Assembly (NCBI RefSeq): GCF_025962655.1
Contig: NZ_JAGFPE010000001.1
Location: 1,364,001-1,428,000, forward strand
Length of the DNA stretch: 64,000 nt
DNA from: Candidatus Symbiopectobacterium sp. NZEC151
GTDB lineage: Bacteria > Pseudomonadota > Gammaproteobacteria > Enterobacterales > Enterobacteriaceae
Reading direction: 5' to 3'
Shown here piece after piece: positions 37,120 to 45,889 of the stretch; position 1 is the first letter of the stretch; every line of letters begins with the position of its first letter. The notes under the pieces were generated by a model. That model was given only the letters and a program-made list of their open reading frames with translations. It was not told the origin of the DNA and ran no database searches. The translations under genes were made by a program, and so were the position numbers.

Positions 37120-37440
37120 GTGCAGTTTACGCTCCAGAAATCATCGCTGATCACGCTCAACACCCTGGCTAATTTGAAAAATCTTGCCGCAATTCTACCT
37201 AAAAGGCTGATCGACGAGGCGAACACCAGCACACTGTGCTTTATCTCCATCATCCCCTCCGGAGGCGTGGAGACAGAATTTGCGTTACACCGCTTCTTTC
37301 ACCAATACAGGGTGGATAAGAAGGGACTTGGTAGAGAATGGTTTTCTTATACGGATGAATTGCGTGAGTTTATCGTTACCCTAAACACCTATATTGCCAG
37401 TAACATTACTGGCAATATAGATTATCTCGTACACCTGTAA
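37120..37440 (+). pseudogene. Truncated T5orf172/GIY-YIG-like phage-type protein
   Basis: About 106 residues from a GTG at 37120. The C-terminal half has TEFALHRFFHQYRVDKKGLG followed by REWFSYTDELREFI, the ALHxxFxxxRVxGEWF block that ends T5orf172 domains of phage and plasmid proteins. The first half of that domain (GIY-YIG-like strands) is not recognisable, there is no good ribosome site, and the frame runs into the permease end, so it is likely a fragment. After it, 37480-37566 could encode a 28-residue peptide; 37441-37669 otherwise holds nothing I can name. Confidence 0.5.
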
Positions 37441-37577
37441 AGATACACATTCCTAGCCACAGAGTACGGCCGCGGATTAATGGTGACTCATGAAGAGGTC
37501 ATGCTACGCTATAAACAGGGTATAGAAGCCATCAATAGTGAAATCGCGCATCTACAATGCAGTTAGCATCACGGTCT

Positions 37578-37592
37578 GTCCGCTCCTGGCAC
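37578..37592 (+). repeat. Partial copy of dispersed intergenic repeat (GTCCGCTCCTGGCAC)
   Basis: Fifteen bases, identical to the start of the copy at 42170-42188. See the copies at 42170, 45830, 48735 and 52214. Confidence 0.5.
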
Positions 37593-37669
37593 AAAACCGC
37601 CCTGGCATTGATGTGCTGGTGGCATATATCGAGCTGAAGGTATTCGCGACATGGGCGCATATAAAACTA

Positions 37670-39088
37670 TTACTCACTTCTCGCCAGTTGGTGACAAAGT
37701 GCTCCGAGCTGTTCCACGGTATTTAGCAGGTGAGGTGTGGGTTCGTTCGCACAATTTAAGCGCAGGAAGTTTTGTAATTCCGCCCCGGGGGAAAACAAGG
37801 GGCCAGGGCTAACACCAATGCCCAGCGCTAGCGCGCAACGATGTACCTCCAGCGCATTTATCTGCTGCGGGAGTTCTACCCATAACAAGAAACCGGCTGT
37901 TGGCACGGTAACGCGCGTACCCGGTGGGAAGCTAGCTTCGACCCGTGCTGTAACGACTTGTACCCCCTGCGTAACCCTGGATTTCAGGCGCCGCAGGTGA
38001 CGCTCATAGTCGCCACTTGCCAGTACCTCGCTCGCGGCGGCTTCAAGCAACGGCGCGCCTGCCCAGTCCCCGGCCATGCGAGCCTGCAATACCTGCATAT
38101 GATAGCGTCCGGCCACAATCCAACCGATTCGCCAGCCCGGAGCAAGGGTTTTGGATAACGAACTGCAGTAAAGCACACTCCCACTCTGGTCGAACGCTTT
38201 GCAGGCCGGAGGACGCTGACCTTCGCCGGCCAAATCACCATACACATCGTCTTCTATTAAAGGGATGCCTGCACTTTCAATCAGGGCAACCAGTTCCTTC
38301 TTGCGCGCGACGGGCATACTGGCACCGAGCGGGTTCTGCACCGTGGGCGAGGCCAGAACGGCGGCCGGGCGGTGACGCTCAATGGCGTCAGCCAGCGGTG
38401 CCAGCAACAAACCTTCGGCAGGATCCGTGGGGATTTGCAATGCTTTCAGACCTAAATCCTCCAGCAGCAGGAGCGTGCCAAAGTAGGCGGGCTGCTCGAT
38501 CGCCACAACATCACCTGGCTGACACACTGCCCGCAGAGCAAGACGCAGCGCCTGCGTCGCGCCTGTGGTGATGACGATGTCATCCGCGCCAAAATGGGCC
38601 CCCCACTGCGCTGCGTGAGCGGCAATCTTATTGCGCAGGTCAGCCCTCCCCGGTGGCAGGCTGTAGCTTTGCCCGTGGGCGGCCAGGCGACGGCTTGCTG
38701 CATGCAGTGCCCGCTGCAGGATATCGCCAGGTAGCCAGGTGGGATCGGGTAGCGCGGCCCCAAGTGGCACCAGACGCGCTTCTGCACTACTGAATAGTGA
38801 CCGGGCTACGGCTGACATTGTCACAGGGACGGGACCAGGCAAAGGATGGGAGGACGTATTGACCTGACTGACGAAGTAGCCCGAGCGCGGACGCGCAACA
38901 ATCAGACCTTCTGCCTCAAGACAGCGGAGCGCTTCCAGTGCCGTTGGCAGGCTAACGTGCTCGCGTTCGGCCAGCTTACGCGCGGAGATCATCCGGTCAC
39001 CGGCTCGCAGCGCACCTGAGTCGAGGGTGAGGCGCAGCATTGCCGCAATTCGGCGGTAATGTGGAGACGATTGGGACGGGACGGACAT
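37670..39088 (-). CDS. MocR-type regulator (GntR HTH fused to aminotransferase domain)
   Basis: A 472-residue MocR/PdxR protein. N-terminal GntR winged HTH at about 1-75 (RMISARKLAEREHVSLPTAL). A fold-type I aminotransferase domain follows (PPGRADLRNKIAAHAAQWGA, ITTGATQALRLALRAV, and the PLP lysine in YCSSLSKTLAPGWRIGWI). The ATG at 39088 is chosen; a longer frame to 39148 would enter the divergent promoter. MocR proteins sense PLP or a PLP-amine adduct. Divergent from the arylamine N-acetyltransferase gene, its probable target. Confidence 0.9.
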   Translation of the reverse strand: MSVPSQSSPHYRRIAAMLRLTLDSGALRAGDRMISARKLAEREHVSLPTALEALRCLEAEGLIVARPRSGYFVSQVNTSSHPLPGPVPVTMSAVARSLFSSAEARLVPLGAALPDPTWLPGDILQRALHAASRRLAAHGQSYSLPPGRADLRNKIAAHAAQWGAHFGADDIVITTGATQALRLALRAVCQPGDVVAIEQPAYFGTLLLLEDLGLKALQIPTDPAEGLLLAPLADAIERHRPAAVLASPTVQNPLGASMPVARKKELVALIESAGIPLIEDDVYGDLAGEGQRPPACKAFDQSGSVLYCSSLSKTLAPGWRIGWIVAGRYHMQVLQARMAGDWAGAPLLEAAASEVLASGDYERHLRRLKSRVTQGVQVVTARVEASFPPGTRVTVPTAGFLLWVELPQQINALEVHRCALALGIGVSPGPLFSPGAELQNFLRLNCANEPTPHLLNTVEQLGALCHQLARSE

Positions 39089-39184
39089 GGCGATCTGTAC
39101 AGTCTGATTTTCGATAAATCTGACTATACAGCTAATGATGTTCACCATCTATAGTGGCGAACACTACTCAGTCACGGAGGCATG

Positions 39185-39955
39185 ATGCATAGCGACAACT
39201 TTGATCTTTCTACTTATTTACGCCGTATAAACTATACCGCTCAGGTATCTGCCAACAGCGCCACACTCTATGCGCTGATGCGCCATCAACTCTTTTCGGT
39301 GCCTTTTGAGAATCTGGATGTGCAGGCAGGCAAGGTTGTCTCGCTGGTGCCAGAAGAGATTGTCGACAAACTGCTACAACGGGGTCGGGGCGGCTACTGC
39401 TATGAGGTCAACGGGCTATTTGCCATGGCGCTGGAAGCGTTAGGAATCCCCTACTGTTTCGTGGCGGCACGTCCGATGTTCTATCCGGTGCGTCGGCCGA
39501 AAACCCATATGGCGTTAATTGCAGAAGTCGATGGCCGTCAGTGGCTATGCGATCTGGGTTTCGGTAGCTACGGTATCCGCGCGCCGTTGGCCTTAGACTT
39601 GCTCGACACCGACATTAATCAGGATTTCGATATGTTCCGACTTACCCGTGACGCAAAGGGTGAGTACCTGTTGCAGGCGAAGGTTGAGGGTGAATGGGCT
39701 AATCAATACGGCTTTGATTTGATCCCTCAGGAATGGATTGATTTCGTCCCGGCAAACTACCTCAACTCCACCCACCCTGATGCCATTTTTGTGCAGAAGC
39801 TGCTGATCGTGCAACATCTCGCCGAGGGGCGCCTGATTTTGCTGGGTGATACACTCACAACAGTGACCGCGCAGGGGGTAGAAAAGCAGCAAGTGGCGGA
39901 AAAAGACCTTCCCCATATACTGAAATACCACTTTGCTCTGTCTGTGCCGCAGTAA
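39185..39955 (+). CDS. nat: Arylamine N-acetyltransferase
   Basis: A 256-residue cytoplasmic enzyme that transfers acetyl from acetyl-CoA to arylamines. The Cys-His-Asp triad is visible: Cys in GRGGYCYEVNGLF (about residue 70), His in RRPKTHMALI and Asp in WLCDLGFGSYGIRAP. The SVPFENLD-type opening (FSVPFENLDVQAG) is conserved. Two ATGs in tandem (39182 and 39185); the second has the better distance from GGAGG. Adjacent divergent MocR gene. Confidence 0.92.
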   Translation: MHSDNFDLSTYLRRINYTAQVSANSATLYALMRHQLFSVPFENLDVQAGKVVSLVPEEIVDKLLQRGRGGYCYEVNGLFAMALEALGIPYCFVAARPMFYPVRRPKTHMALIAEVDGRQWLCDLGFGSYGIRAPLALDLLDTDINQDFDMFRLTRDAKGEYLLQAKVEGEWANQYGFDLIPQEWIDFVPANYLNSTHPDAIFVQKLLIVQHLAEGRLILLGDTLTTVTAQGVEKQQVAEKDLPHILKYHFALSVPQ

Positions 39956-39975
39956 ATTGGAGTGACGATGTGCTC

Positions 39976-40013
39976 CAGCCCTCTCTATACCTGATGCGGA
40001 GTACAGAGGGCTG
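39976..40013 (+). terminator. Hairpin after nat
   Basis: CAGCCCTCT...AGAGGGCTG, a 9-bp stem 20 bp after the nat stop. A 20-base loop and lack of a T-run make it a weak intrinsic terminator. Confidence 0.45.
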
Positions 40014-40117
40014 ACTTATCAGGACGCGCATTTAGCGCGTCAAACTCACTGTTTTCAGTTTTAAGCCAGAAGCGGACTTACCTGTTATAAATTACAACGC
40101 AACCCACGCTGTAGTAA

Positions 40118-40145
40118 GGCTGGACATAATTATTTGTATCCAGCC
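40118..40145 (-). terminator. Hairpin after the MFS gene on the minus strand
   Basis: GGCTGGA...TCCAGCC (7 bp, plus further partial pairing) 12 bp beyond the MFS stop, followed on the minus strand by TTACTAC. A plausible terminator for the MFS transporter, again with a poor T-run. Confidence 0.45.
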
Positions 40146-40156
40146 CATTATTTCAT

Positions 40157-41356
40157 TTATTGATTTCTGGCACCTGGCCTGAAGGCATGCGTTTTCCCGA
40201 TGTAAGCGATGAGAAAGGCGACCGCCATAAAGACCATCAGTGCCCAGGGAAAGGATGCCGCACCGGCATTATTGAGGAGCACGCCCCCGACAACGCCGCC
40301 GCTTGCGATAGCCAGATTCCATGCGGTAGTTACCATCGCCTGAACAACATCGACATGATTGCCGGCCGCATCAGCCGCTGCTGTCTGCATCTGGGTTGAC
40401 GCACCGCCAAATGACCATCCCCACACGATAACCGCCAGCATGACAACGCTCTGCTCTCGCATGCCCGCAGCTAGCACCACTGAAACAGTAGCCAGCGCTG
40501 CAAGGCTGAGCAGAACTAGTTTACGGAGGTGACGATCAACCAGCGTTCCGGTAATCCAGATGCCGACAAGTGCGGTAAGACCGAAAACAAGCAGGACGAG
40601 GCCGATGCGCTCTGTCAGACCCGACAACTCCAGAAATGGCCCTATAAACGTATAAAGGATGTTGTGGGCGGTCATCCATAAAAAGATGACCGCCAGAACT
40701 GGACGCACGCCGGGCATCATAAAAACCTTCAACACGGGCAAACGCCGCTCAGCCTGTTGTCCCGGCAGATCAGGAGCCACCACTAACGTCCAGATAAACA
40801 AAATAACCGCCAACGCTGCCATGAGACCAAACGACACTCGCCACCCCATTATGCCGCCCAGCCATGCTCCTGCCGGAGTGCCCAGTGACAGAGCAATCGG
40901 AATGCCGACCATAGCAATAGCCAGCGCGCGGCCTTGTAAATCAGCCGGAACGAGGCGCCGCGCATAGCCAGCCAGTATCCCCCATGCCAACCCTGCCGCC
41001 ACACCGGACATAAAGCGAGCCGCAAGCGTCAGCGAGTAACTGGTCGAAACGGTCGTAATCGTATTGAAAACCACAAAGGTTCCCACCGCCAGCAACAACA
41101 CCTTTTTACGGCGCCATCCGCTGGTAAGCACCGTTAGCGGAATCGCTGCGAGCAGCGAACCCAGCGCATAGATGCTCACCAGTTGACCCGCCATCACCTG
41201 TGAAACGCCAAGGCCCTCTCCGATGGCCGGAAGCAGGCCCGCCGGAAGCGTCTCAGTCAGGATGGCGATAAAGCCGGTCATGGCAAACGCCAGCAAGGTC
41301 GCCAGAGGCAACCTACGCGATGTTATCGAGGTCGGAAATTCTGTATTAACGTGCAC
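40157..41356 (-). CDS. MFS transporter (DHA1/sugar-efflux-like)
   Basis: A 399-residue, 12-helix MFS permease. The helix 2-3 loop has LTSGWRRKKVLLLAV and helix 4 GLAWGILAGYARRLVPADLQ, like the AraJ/SotB/YdeA-type drug-or-sugar efflux group. Divergent from a TetR gene with a strong operator between them, so likely an inducible efflux pump. Substrate unknown. Confidence 0.87.
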   Translation of the reverse strand: MHVNTEFPTSITSRRLPLATLLAFAMTGFIAILTETLPAGLLPAIGEGLGVSQVMAGQLVSIYALGSLLAAIPLTVLTSGWRRKKVLLLAVGTFVVFNTITTVSTSYSLTLAARFMSGVAAGLAWGILAGYARRLVPADLQGRALAIAMVGIPIALSLGTPAGAWLGGIMGWRVSFGLMAALAVILFIWTLVVAPDLPGQQAERRLPVLKVFMMPGVRPVLAVIFLWMTAHNILYTFIGPFLELSGLTERIGLVLLVFGLTALVGIWITGTLVDRHLRKLVLLSLAALATVSVVLAAGMREQSVVMLAVIVWGWSFGGASTQMQTAAADAAGNHVDVVQAMVTTAWNLAIASGGVVGGVLLNNAGAASFPWALMVFMAVAFLIAYIGKTHAFRPGARNQ

Positions 41357-41418
41357 GATGAGCCCTTTTTGATATTACTGAAATAGCTGAATAATTCGCA
41401 AAATCATATTGCGAACAC

Positions 41419-41495
41419 ATATATACTAATTGGTATATATATTCGAAGCTATAGATCACCTTGCGGGTTGTCAAGAACATATGTATCGATTAGTA
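41419..41495. promoter_or_regulatory. TetR operators between MFS and TetR genes
   Basis: A near-perfect 22-bp palindrome at 41419-41440 (core TATACTAATTGGTATA, one mismatched base pair) and a weaker relative at 41484-41495 (TATCGATTAGTA). Both share TA-NNN-ATT-N-GTA. They lie in the AT-rich 171-bp divergent region, one near each gene, as expected for a repressor that controls itself and the exporter. Confidence 0.7.
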
Positions 41496-41527
41496 TTTAT
41501 GTATCATTTGCCAGACGAGGAGAAGGT

Positions 41528-42148
41528 ATGGCTAAGATGGGACGTCCACGAACATTCGATCGCGACGAAGCAATTCGTCAGGCAATGTACCTTTTTTGGC
41601 AGTATGGCTATGAGTCCACTTCGCTTGCCTTGCTTAAAGCAAATCTCGGTAACGGCATAACCGCACCGAGCTTTTATGCGGCATTTGGTTCGAAAGAAGC
41701 GCTGTTTGAAGAAGTTGTTGATTGCTATTCGTCAACTTATGGTCAGGTTAACGATTGCCTCTGGGATGACAGTCTCAACCCGCGTGAGGCTACTGAACTG
41801 GCGTTGCGACGTTCAGCAAAAATGCAGACAGAGCAGGGACATCCAAGCGGCTGTCTTATCGCGTTATCTATTAATACCTGTTCGCCCGGGCACGAGCATA
41901 TTGGCCAGATTCTTGAAGCACGACGCACCCGTACCCGCGAAGGATTCCTTAAGTGCGTCCTTAGAGCAATTGATTCGGGCGAGCTGGCCGCAGACACCGA
42001 TGCACGGGCGCTGGCCATATATTTGCACAGCTTTGAGATAGGCCTGTCAACTGAAGCGCGTGATGGCGTAACAGGCGAAGAACTTAATGCCTCGGTATCA
42101 TTTGCGATGAAGGCTTGGGACGCAAATAGTTTGCTGAGTGAGAATTGA
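41528..42148 (+). CDS. TetR-family regulator (AcrR-like)
   Basis: A 206-residue regulator. HTH at about 8-55 (RTFDRDEAIRQAMYLFWQYG, then SFYAAFGSKEALFEEVVD). Residues 95-125 have the GCLIALSINTCSPGHEHIGQ segment of the TetR_C_16/YxaF-like group. GAGGAGAAGG precedes the ATG at 41528; the frame starts earlier, inside the operator region. Divergent from the MFS exporter. Confidence 0.88.
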   Translation: MAKMGRPRTFDRDEAIRQAMYLFWQYGYESTSLALLKANLGNGITAPSFYAAFGSKEALFEEVVDCYSSTYGQVNDCLWDDSLNPREATELALRRSAKMQTEQGHPSGCLIALSINTCSPGHEHIGQILEARRTRTREGFLKCVLRAIDSGELAADTDARALAIYLHSFEIGLSTEARDGVTGEELNASVSFAMKAWDANSLLSEN

Positions 42149-42169
42149 TGATAAAGAGATGTTATCAAA

Positions 42170-42188
42170 GTCCGCTCCTGGCACGAAG
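42170..42188 (+). repeat. Copy of dispersed intergenic repeat
   Basis: GTCCGCTCCTGGCACGAAG, 22 bp after the TetR stop. The same word occurs in variant form at 37578, 45830, 48735 and 52214; see the findings. Confidence 0.55.
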
Positions 42189-42331
42189 GAGACGCGCGAG
42201 GAAGGTCAGCTAAGAGCTGGCTAGCGAACAATACATTGAGCAGAAAGGCGTAGGAAATCTCGCTACTTTCTTTCAGGCCAACCACCCGGTTCAGTTGGCC
42301 TTCATTTGAAACCTTGTTATATGGGAATCGG

Positions 42332-43534
42332 TCAGGTCAGCGCAACCCTCACCTTTAGTCCAATAATGAGCGTGGCAAAAAACATTATGCAACCAGCGGT
42401 GATGAAAACACCTGTTACGCCGCTGATACCAAAGAGTAATCCCCCCAACGCAGCACCCGCAGCAATTGAGGACTGAACTGCTGCGACTACCATGCCGCCA
42501 GCGGTTTCAGCCTGATCGGGAACGGAACGCGCTACCCAGTTTGACCACGCAACGGGTACGCCACCAAATGCCATCCCCCATAACGCGACGAACAACATCA
42601 ATCCTTTTTCCTCTAGTGGCAGCAAAATCATGCTCAATGCCGCTAAACCGACAAGCGCTGGCATTAGTATCAGGGTAAGACGCAGGCTTCTCTCCATCAG
42701 CCACCCAGCCAGCAGCGTACCGATAAAATTAGCGACGCCAAATCCAAGTAGTATCAAAGACAAATGATCCACATCAAGTTGGGCAATATTTTCAAGAGCC
42801 GGACGAATATAGGTAAACAGCGCATACTGACCAGTATGGGCAATCACACACCCCGTCATTCCCATCGCAATACCTGGGCGGCGGAGTAAATCCATGACAG
42901 ATGCCGTTATCATCATTCTACGCGGAGCCATTCCAGGAAGGGTAAACAGCTGAAAGAGTAGTGTCAGCACGCCTACTGCGGTTGCAGCGATAAAAGCACT
43001 ACGCCAGCCATAAAGCCCACCTAAATAGCTCCCCAGCGGGATCGAAACTACGGTACCAACAGCAATACCGCTAAAAATAATGGAGAGAGCACGCGGGACA
43101 CTTTTAGCAGGGACCAGCCGCATAGCTACGGCAGCAGCCATACTCCAGAAGCCTCCCAGCGCGATGCCCAGCAATATGCGCATGACTAACAGAACGGTCA
43201 GACTGGATGAAAGTGCGACAAGCAGGTTGGAGGCAATCATCAGCACGGTAAAACCAAGCAAAACATTTCGGCGATCATAGTTACGCGTCAGGCGGGGAAC
43301 CATCAGACCAGCAAACAAAGCCACCACAGCCGTTACCGTCACAGCCTGACCGGCAAGAGCTTCGGTCACACCGAGATCGGCGGCCATGGGTGTCAACAGG
43401 CTGGCAGGAAGATATTCCGCAGTCAGCAAGCCAAACACGCCCATAGTCAGTGAAATAACGGCCATCCATGCGGATTCTTTGGGTTCAGAACTATTCAAAT
43501 TAGCGGATACAGCTTCAGTTGCTTCATTTCTCAT
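42332..43534 (-). CDS. NepI-like MFS exporter
   Basis: A 400-residue MFS protein aligned by eye with E. coli NepI (purine ribonucleoside efflux): EYLPASLLTPMAADLGVTEA, LLGIALGGFWSMAAAVAMRL, RALSIIFSGIAVGTVVSIPL and GGVPVAWSNWVARSVPDQAE all correspond. Twelve predicted helices. Divergent from an AraC gene with 62 bp between them. Whether it exports nucleosides is inference from similarity. Confidence 0.85.
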   Translation of the reverse strand: MRNEATEAVSANLNSSEPKESAWMAVISLTMGVFGLLTAEYLPASLLTPMAADLGVTEALAGQAVTVTAVVALFAGLMVPRLTRNYDRRNVLLGFTVLMIASNLLVALSSSLTVLLVMRILLGIALGGFWSMAAAVAMRLVPAKSVPRALSIIFSGIAVGTVVSIPLGSYLGGLYGWRSAFIAATAVGVLTLLFQLFTLPGMAPRRMMITASVMDLLRRPGIAMGMTGCVIAHTGQYALFTYIRPALENIAQLDVDHLSLILLGFGVANFIGTLLAGWLMERSLRLTLILMPALVGLAALSMILLPLEEKGLMLFVALWGMAFGGVPVAWSNWVARSVPDQAETAGGMVVAAVQSSIAAGAALGGLLFGISGVTGVFITAGCIMFFATLIIGLKVRVALT

Positions 43535-43596
43535 AACACACTCTTCTTGGAGAAAAATTACAACGCCAAGTCTAGAGTCGAGCAGTTGGACGATCT

Positions 43597-44619
43597 ATGA
43601 TGCCATATCCTGATTTTTTACCCGAAACTCCGAATATGCATGTGAACAAACATTTTGCCCTGTCATCCGAGCTCATCAGTGAATTGCTGCTGGAAATGCG
43701 CCTGCGTGGCGTGCAGTATCGCCGTTTACAGACTGGCTCTGAGTTTGGCGTCGGTTTTAGCAACAGGCCGGGACATGCCTATTTTCATTACATCGCTGTG
43801 GGCACTGCTCTGCTTCGCACACACGACGGTACGTTGTACGAACTGAAAGCCGGAAGCATGGTATTCATGCCGCAGGGTGAAGATCATCAGCTTGTATCGG
43901 ATGTCAGCTGTTCATTTCAACATATCGACACGTTAGGCTCTGCTCCTTTAGGCGAGGCCGTCAGCGGAATCAATACTTGCCCGAGTTTGCATCCGACACC
44001 CAGCACGGTTCTGTTTTATGGCTGTATGGAGTTCGATCTCGGTGGAATGCAAGGTCTTGGTAAACTGATGCCGCAAGCCATAGTGGTTGAGGCAAATGAA
44101 CAGATTTATCCGGGGCTGGTTCCCATTCTGGGCGCGATGAAATTTGAAATCTGTTCAGGACGAGCTGGCTTCGCGGGCATTCTGGCACGCCTCGCAGAAG
44201 TGGCGGCTGCCATGATTGTGCGTGGATGGATCGAAAACGGCAGCGAGAACGCCGCAGGTCTGATCGCTGCGTTACGTGATCCGCGACTTGCCCGTGCTAT
44301 TCTGGCCATTCATCGCGATACGAGTCGGGAGTGGTCTGTTGCTGAGCTTGCTGCCCAGTCGCATGTGTCACGCTCTGTTTTTGCTGAACGCTTCAAATCA
44401 ATCATCGGCACACCTCCCCAGCGCTATGCAAGGGAGGTGCGAATGCGCATCGCAGGTCACTGGATTATTCACGATAAAATCTCAATTGACACCGTTGCCC
44501 TACGCCTCGGCTATGCCTCACAGGCAGCGTTTAGCAGAGCCTTTAAGCGCATCAATGGATATCCGCCGGGCGCTATGCGTCAGCGACCAATGAGAGGCGT
44601 TAATACAGTAAATGAGTGA
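43597..44619 (+). CDS. AraC-family regulator with cupin N-terminal domain
   Basis: A 340-residue AraC regulator. N-terminal cupin (Cupin_6-like; FHYIAVGTALLRTHDGTLYE, LKAGSMVFMPQGEDHQL) and a C-terminal pair of HTH motifs at about 235-330 (WSVAELAAQSHVSRSVFAER, then DTVALRLGYASQAAFSRAFK). The start at 43597 or 43600 (ATGATG). Divergent from the NepI-like exporter, which it probably activates. Similar proteins sit beside MFS exporters in many enterobacteria. Confidence 0.88.
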   Translation: MMPYPDFLPETPNMHVNKHFALSSELISELLLEMRLRGVQYRRLQTGSEFGVGFSNRPGHAYFHYIAVGTALLRTHDGTLYELKAGSMVFMPQGEDHQLVSDVSCSFQHIDTLGSAPLGEAVSGINTCPSLHPTPSTVLFYGCMEFDLGGMQGLGKLMPQAIVVEANEQIYPGLVPILGAMKFEICSGRAGFAGILARLAEVAAAMIVRGWIENGSENAAGLIAALRDPRLARAILAIHRDTSREWSVAELAAQSHVSRSVFAERFKSIIGTPPQRYAREVRMRIAGHWIIHDKISIDTVALRLGYASQAAFSRAFKRINGYPPGAMRQRPMRGVNTVNE

Positions 44620-44893
44620 ATGTTATCTTTATCATTTGCTGGATTTACTATAGGAGGTCGCTCTCAACATTAAAAACTGAGCTAAAAGCAGACATCAGTA
44701 ATGATCATGTAGCCAGTCACCTAACATACATGGCGTAGGCTAAAGGGTGGATGCAAAACGATATGAAAATCATAATAAATTTTGAGCCAGACTACCGTCA
44801 GCATGGCTGAAGAAAACGTTGTTATGTTTGTTATCGCTTTCCCCAGATTGGTTTATATTGACCTTTTTTCGCTGTCCCCTTACAGGATGTAAC

Positions 44894-45709
44894 ATGTTTA
44901 AACACGTGATTGTTGTATTGCTTGTGACTCTACTCAGTGGCTGTGTCCGTCCAACTACCCAGCCTGCCTCGCCTTCTGCTGTTGATAAAAAGGCGCTTAT
45001 CGGAATCTGGGCGATGCTACCATTAAAAAATGGTATCGCTAATGTTGTGGAGTTCCGCGCCGATGACCAGGTGCTACTGCATTCATTTAACTGTGAAAAC
45101 CCACAGGTAAAAATGGGTGTTGAGCAATATCACTATGCGGTTGACAAAAGTAGCCTGACTATTCGTCTGACATCGCCCGACCATGCCACCCAACTGAAGA
45201 TCCTTGGTATCGTTGGGCGGGCGATGAAGCTGAAACAGCCTATTGGTTTTGAGAATGAAAGCCTGACCTTTTCCTATCTGAAAGTGGCGCAAGTCGTGCC
45301 CTTCTGTGAAATGTATAAACCAGAGGACAAAAGTCCAAAAACGGCCTTTAAGCCCGGCGATTTTATTGCAGCGCCGGCGATCCCTGAGCATAAAGATCTC
45401 GATAAATTCGTTGGCAAATGGCGGTCGGAAAAGGCTACTCAGTTAGAGATCGTTAAGGACAAACAGGGTCGATTCACACTGTTCCAACCGGCAGATGATA
45501 ATTGGCGTTACCTGTTTAATAATGTGCATTGGGTCGGCGACGAGTTGAATTTCAACAGCTATGCCTATTCCGAGAAGCCTAAGCTGTTTGATCACCCGTT
45601 CCACAAATCACAAATCCCGACTCAAATCCGTCTGTTGCCTAATGATAAAATGCGTATGACTATCGACATTGACGGTGATAAGAGCGCTTTTGAATTGACG
45701 CGAGAATAA
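44894..45709 (+). CDS. Lipoprotein of unknown function
   Basis: A 271-residue protein with a lipoprotein signal (VIVVLLVTLLSGC; lipobox LLSGC, modified Cys about residue 16). The residue after Cys is Val, so outer-membrane sorting is possible. The mature part is beta-rich and has two similar units: GIWAML...VEFRADDQVLLHSF and KFVGKWRSEKATQLEIVKD, like lipocalin-style or DUF-type envelope proteins. Function unknown. The frame opens at 44819, but the ATG at 44894 follows AGGATG and gives the lipobox. Followed by a strong terminator. Confidence 0.8.
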   Translation: MFKHVIVVLLVTLLSGCVRPTTQPASPSAVDKKALIGIWAMLPLKNGIANVVEFRADDQVLLHSFNCENPQVKMGVEQYHYAVDKSSLTIRLTSPDHATQLKILGIVGRAMKLKQPIGFENESLTFSYLKVAQVVPFCEMYKPEDKSPKTAFKPGDFIAAPAIPEHKDLDKFVGKWRSEKATQLEIVKDKQGRFTLFQPADDNWRYLFNNVHWVGDELNFNSYAYSEKPKLFDHPFHKSQIPTQIRLLPNDKMRMTIDIDGDKSAFELTRE

Positions 45710-45725
45710 GCTCATCCTGGCAAAG

Positions 45726-45757
45726 AAACCGACCATATTGATGCCGTCGGTTTTTTT
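45726..45757 (+). terminator. Rho-independent terminator of the lipoprotein gene
   Basis: AAACCGAC...GTCGGTTT, an 8-bp stem with a 12-base loop, followed by a run of T; 17 bp after the stop codon. A clear intrinsic terminator. Confidence 0.85.
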
Positions 45758-45829
45758 GTGAAAAACACGCCCATGTTGCAGCGTCTGACAATTAATCGTT
45801 TCAGCGCTGCTGACCCGTTGAACTCACGG

Positions 45830-45885
45830 CACGCAGCGGACAGGCTGAGTGGTCATCAGGCCTGCTATGAGCGAGGGGCGGACGT
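45830..45885 (+). repeat. Dispersed intergenic repeat, 56-bp copy 1
   Basis: The 56 bases starting CACGCAGCGGACAG and ending GACGT match 52227-52282 at about 50 of 56 positions, with no gaps. Both include GGTCATCAGG-CTGCTATGAG. It lies just before the stop of the LysR gene. Other, shorter copies share the leading (T)GGCAC-G-AG-GGAC element. Confidence 0.75.
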
Positions 45886-45889
45886 AACG

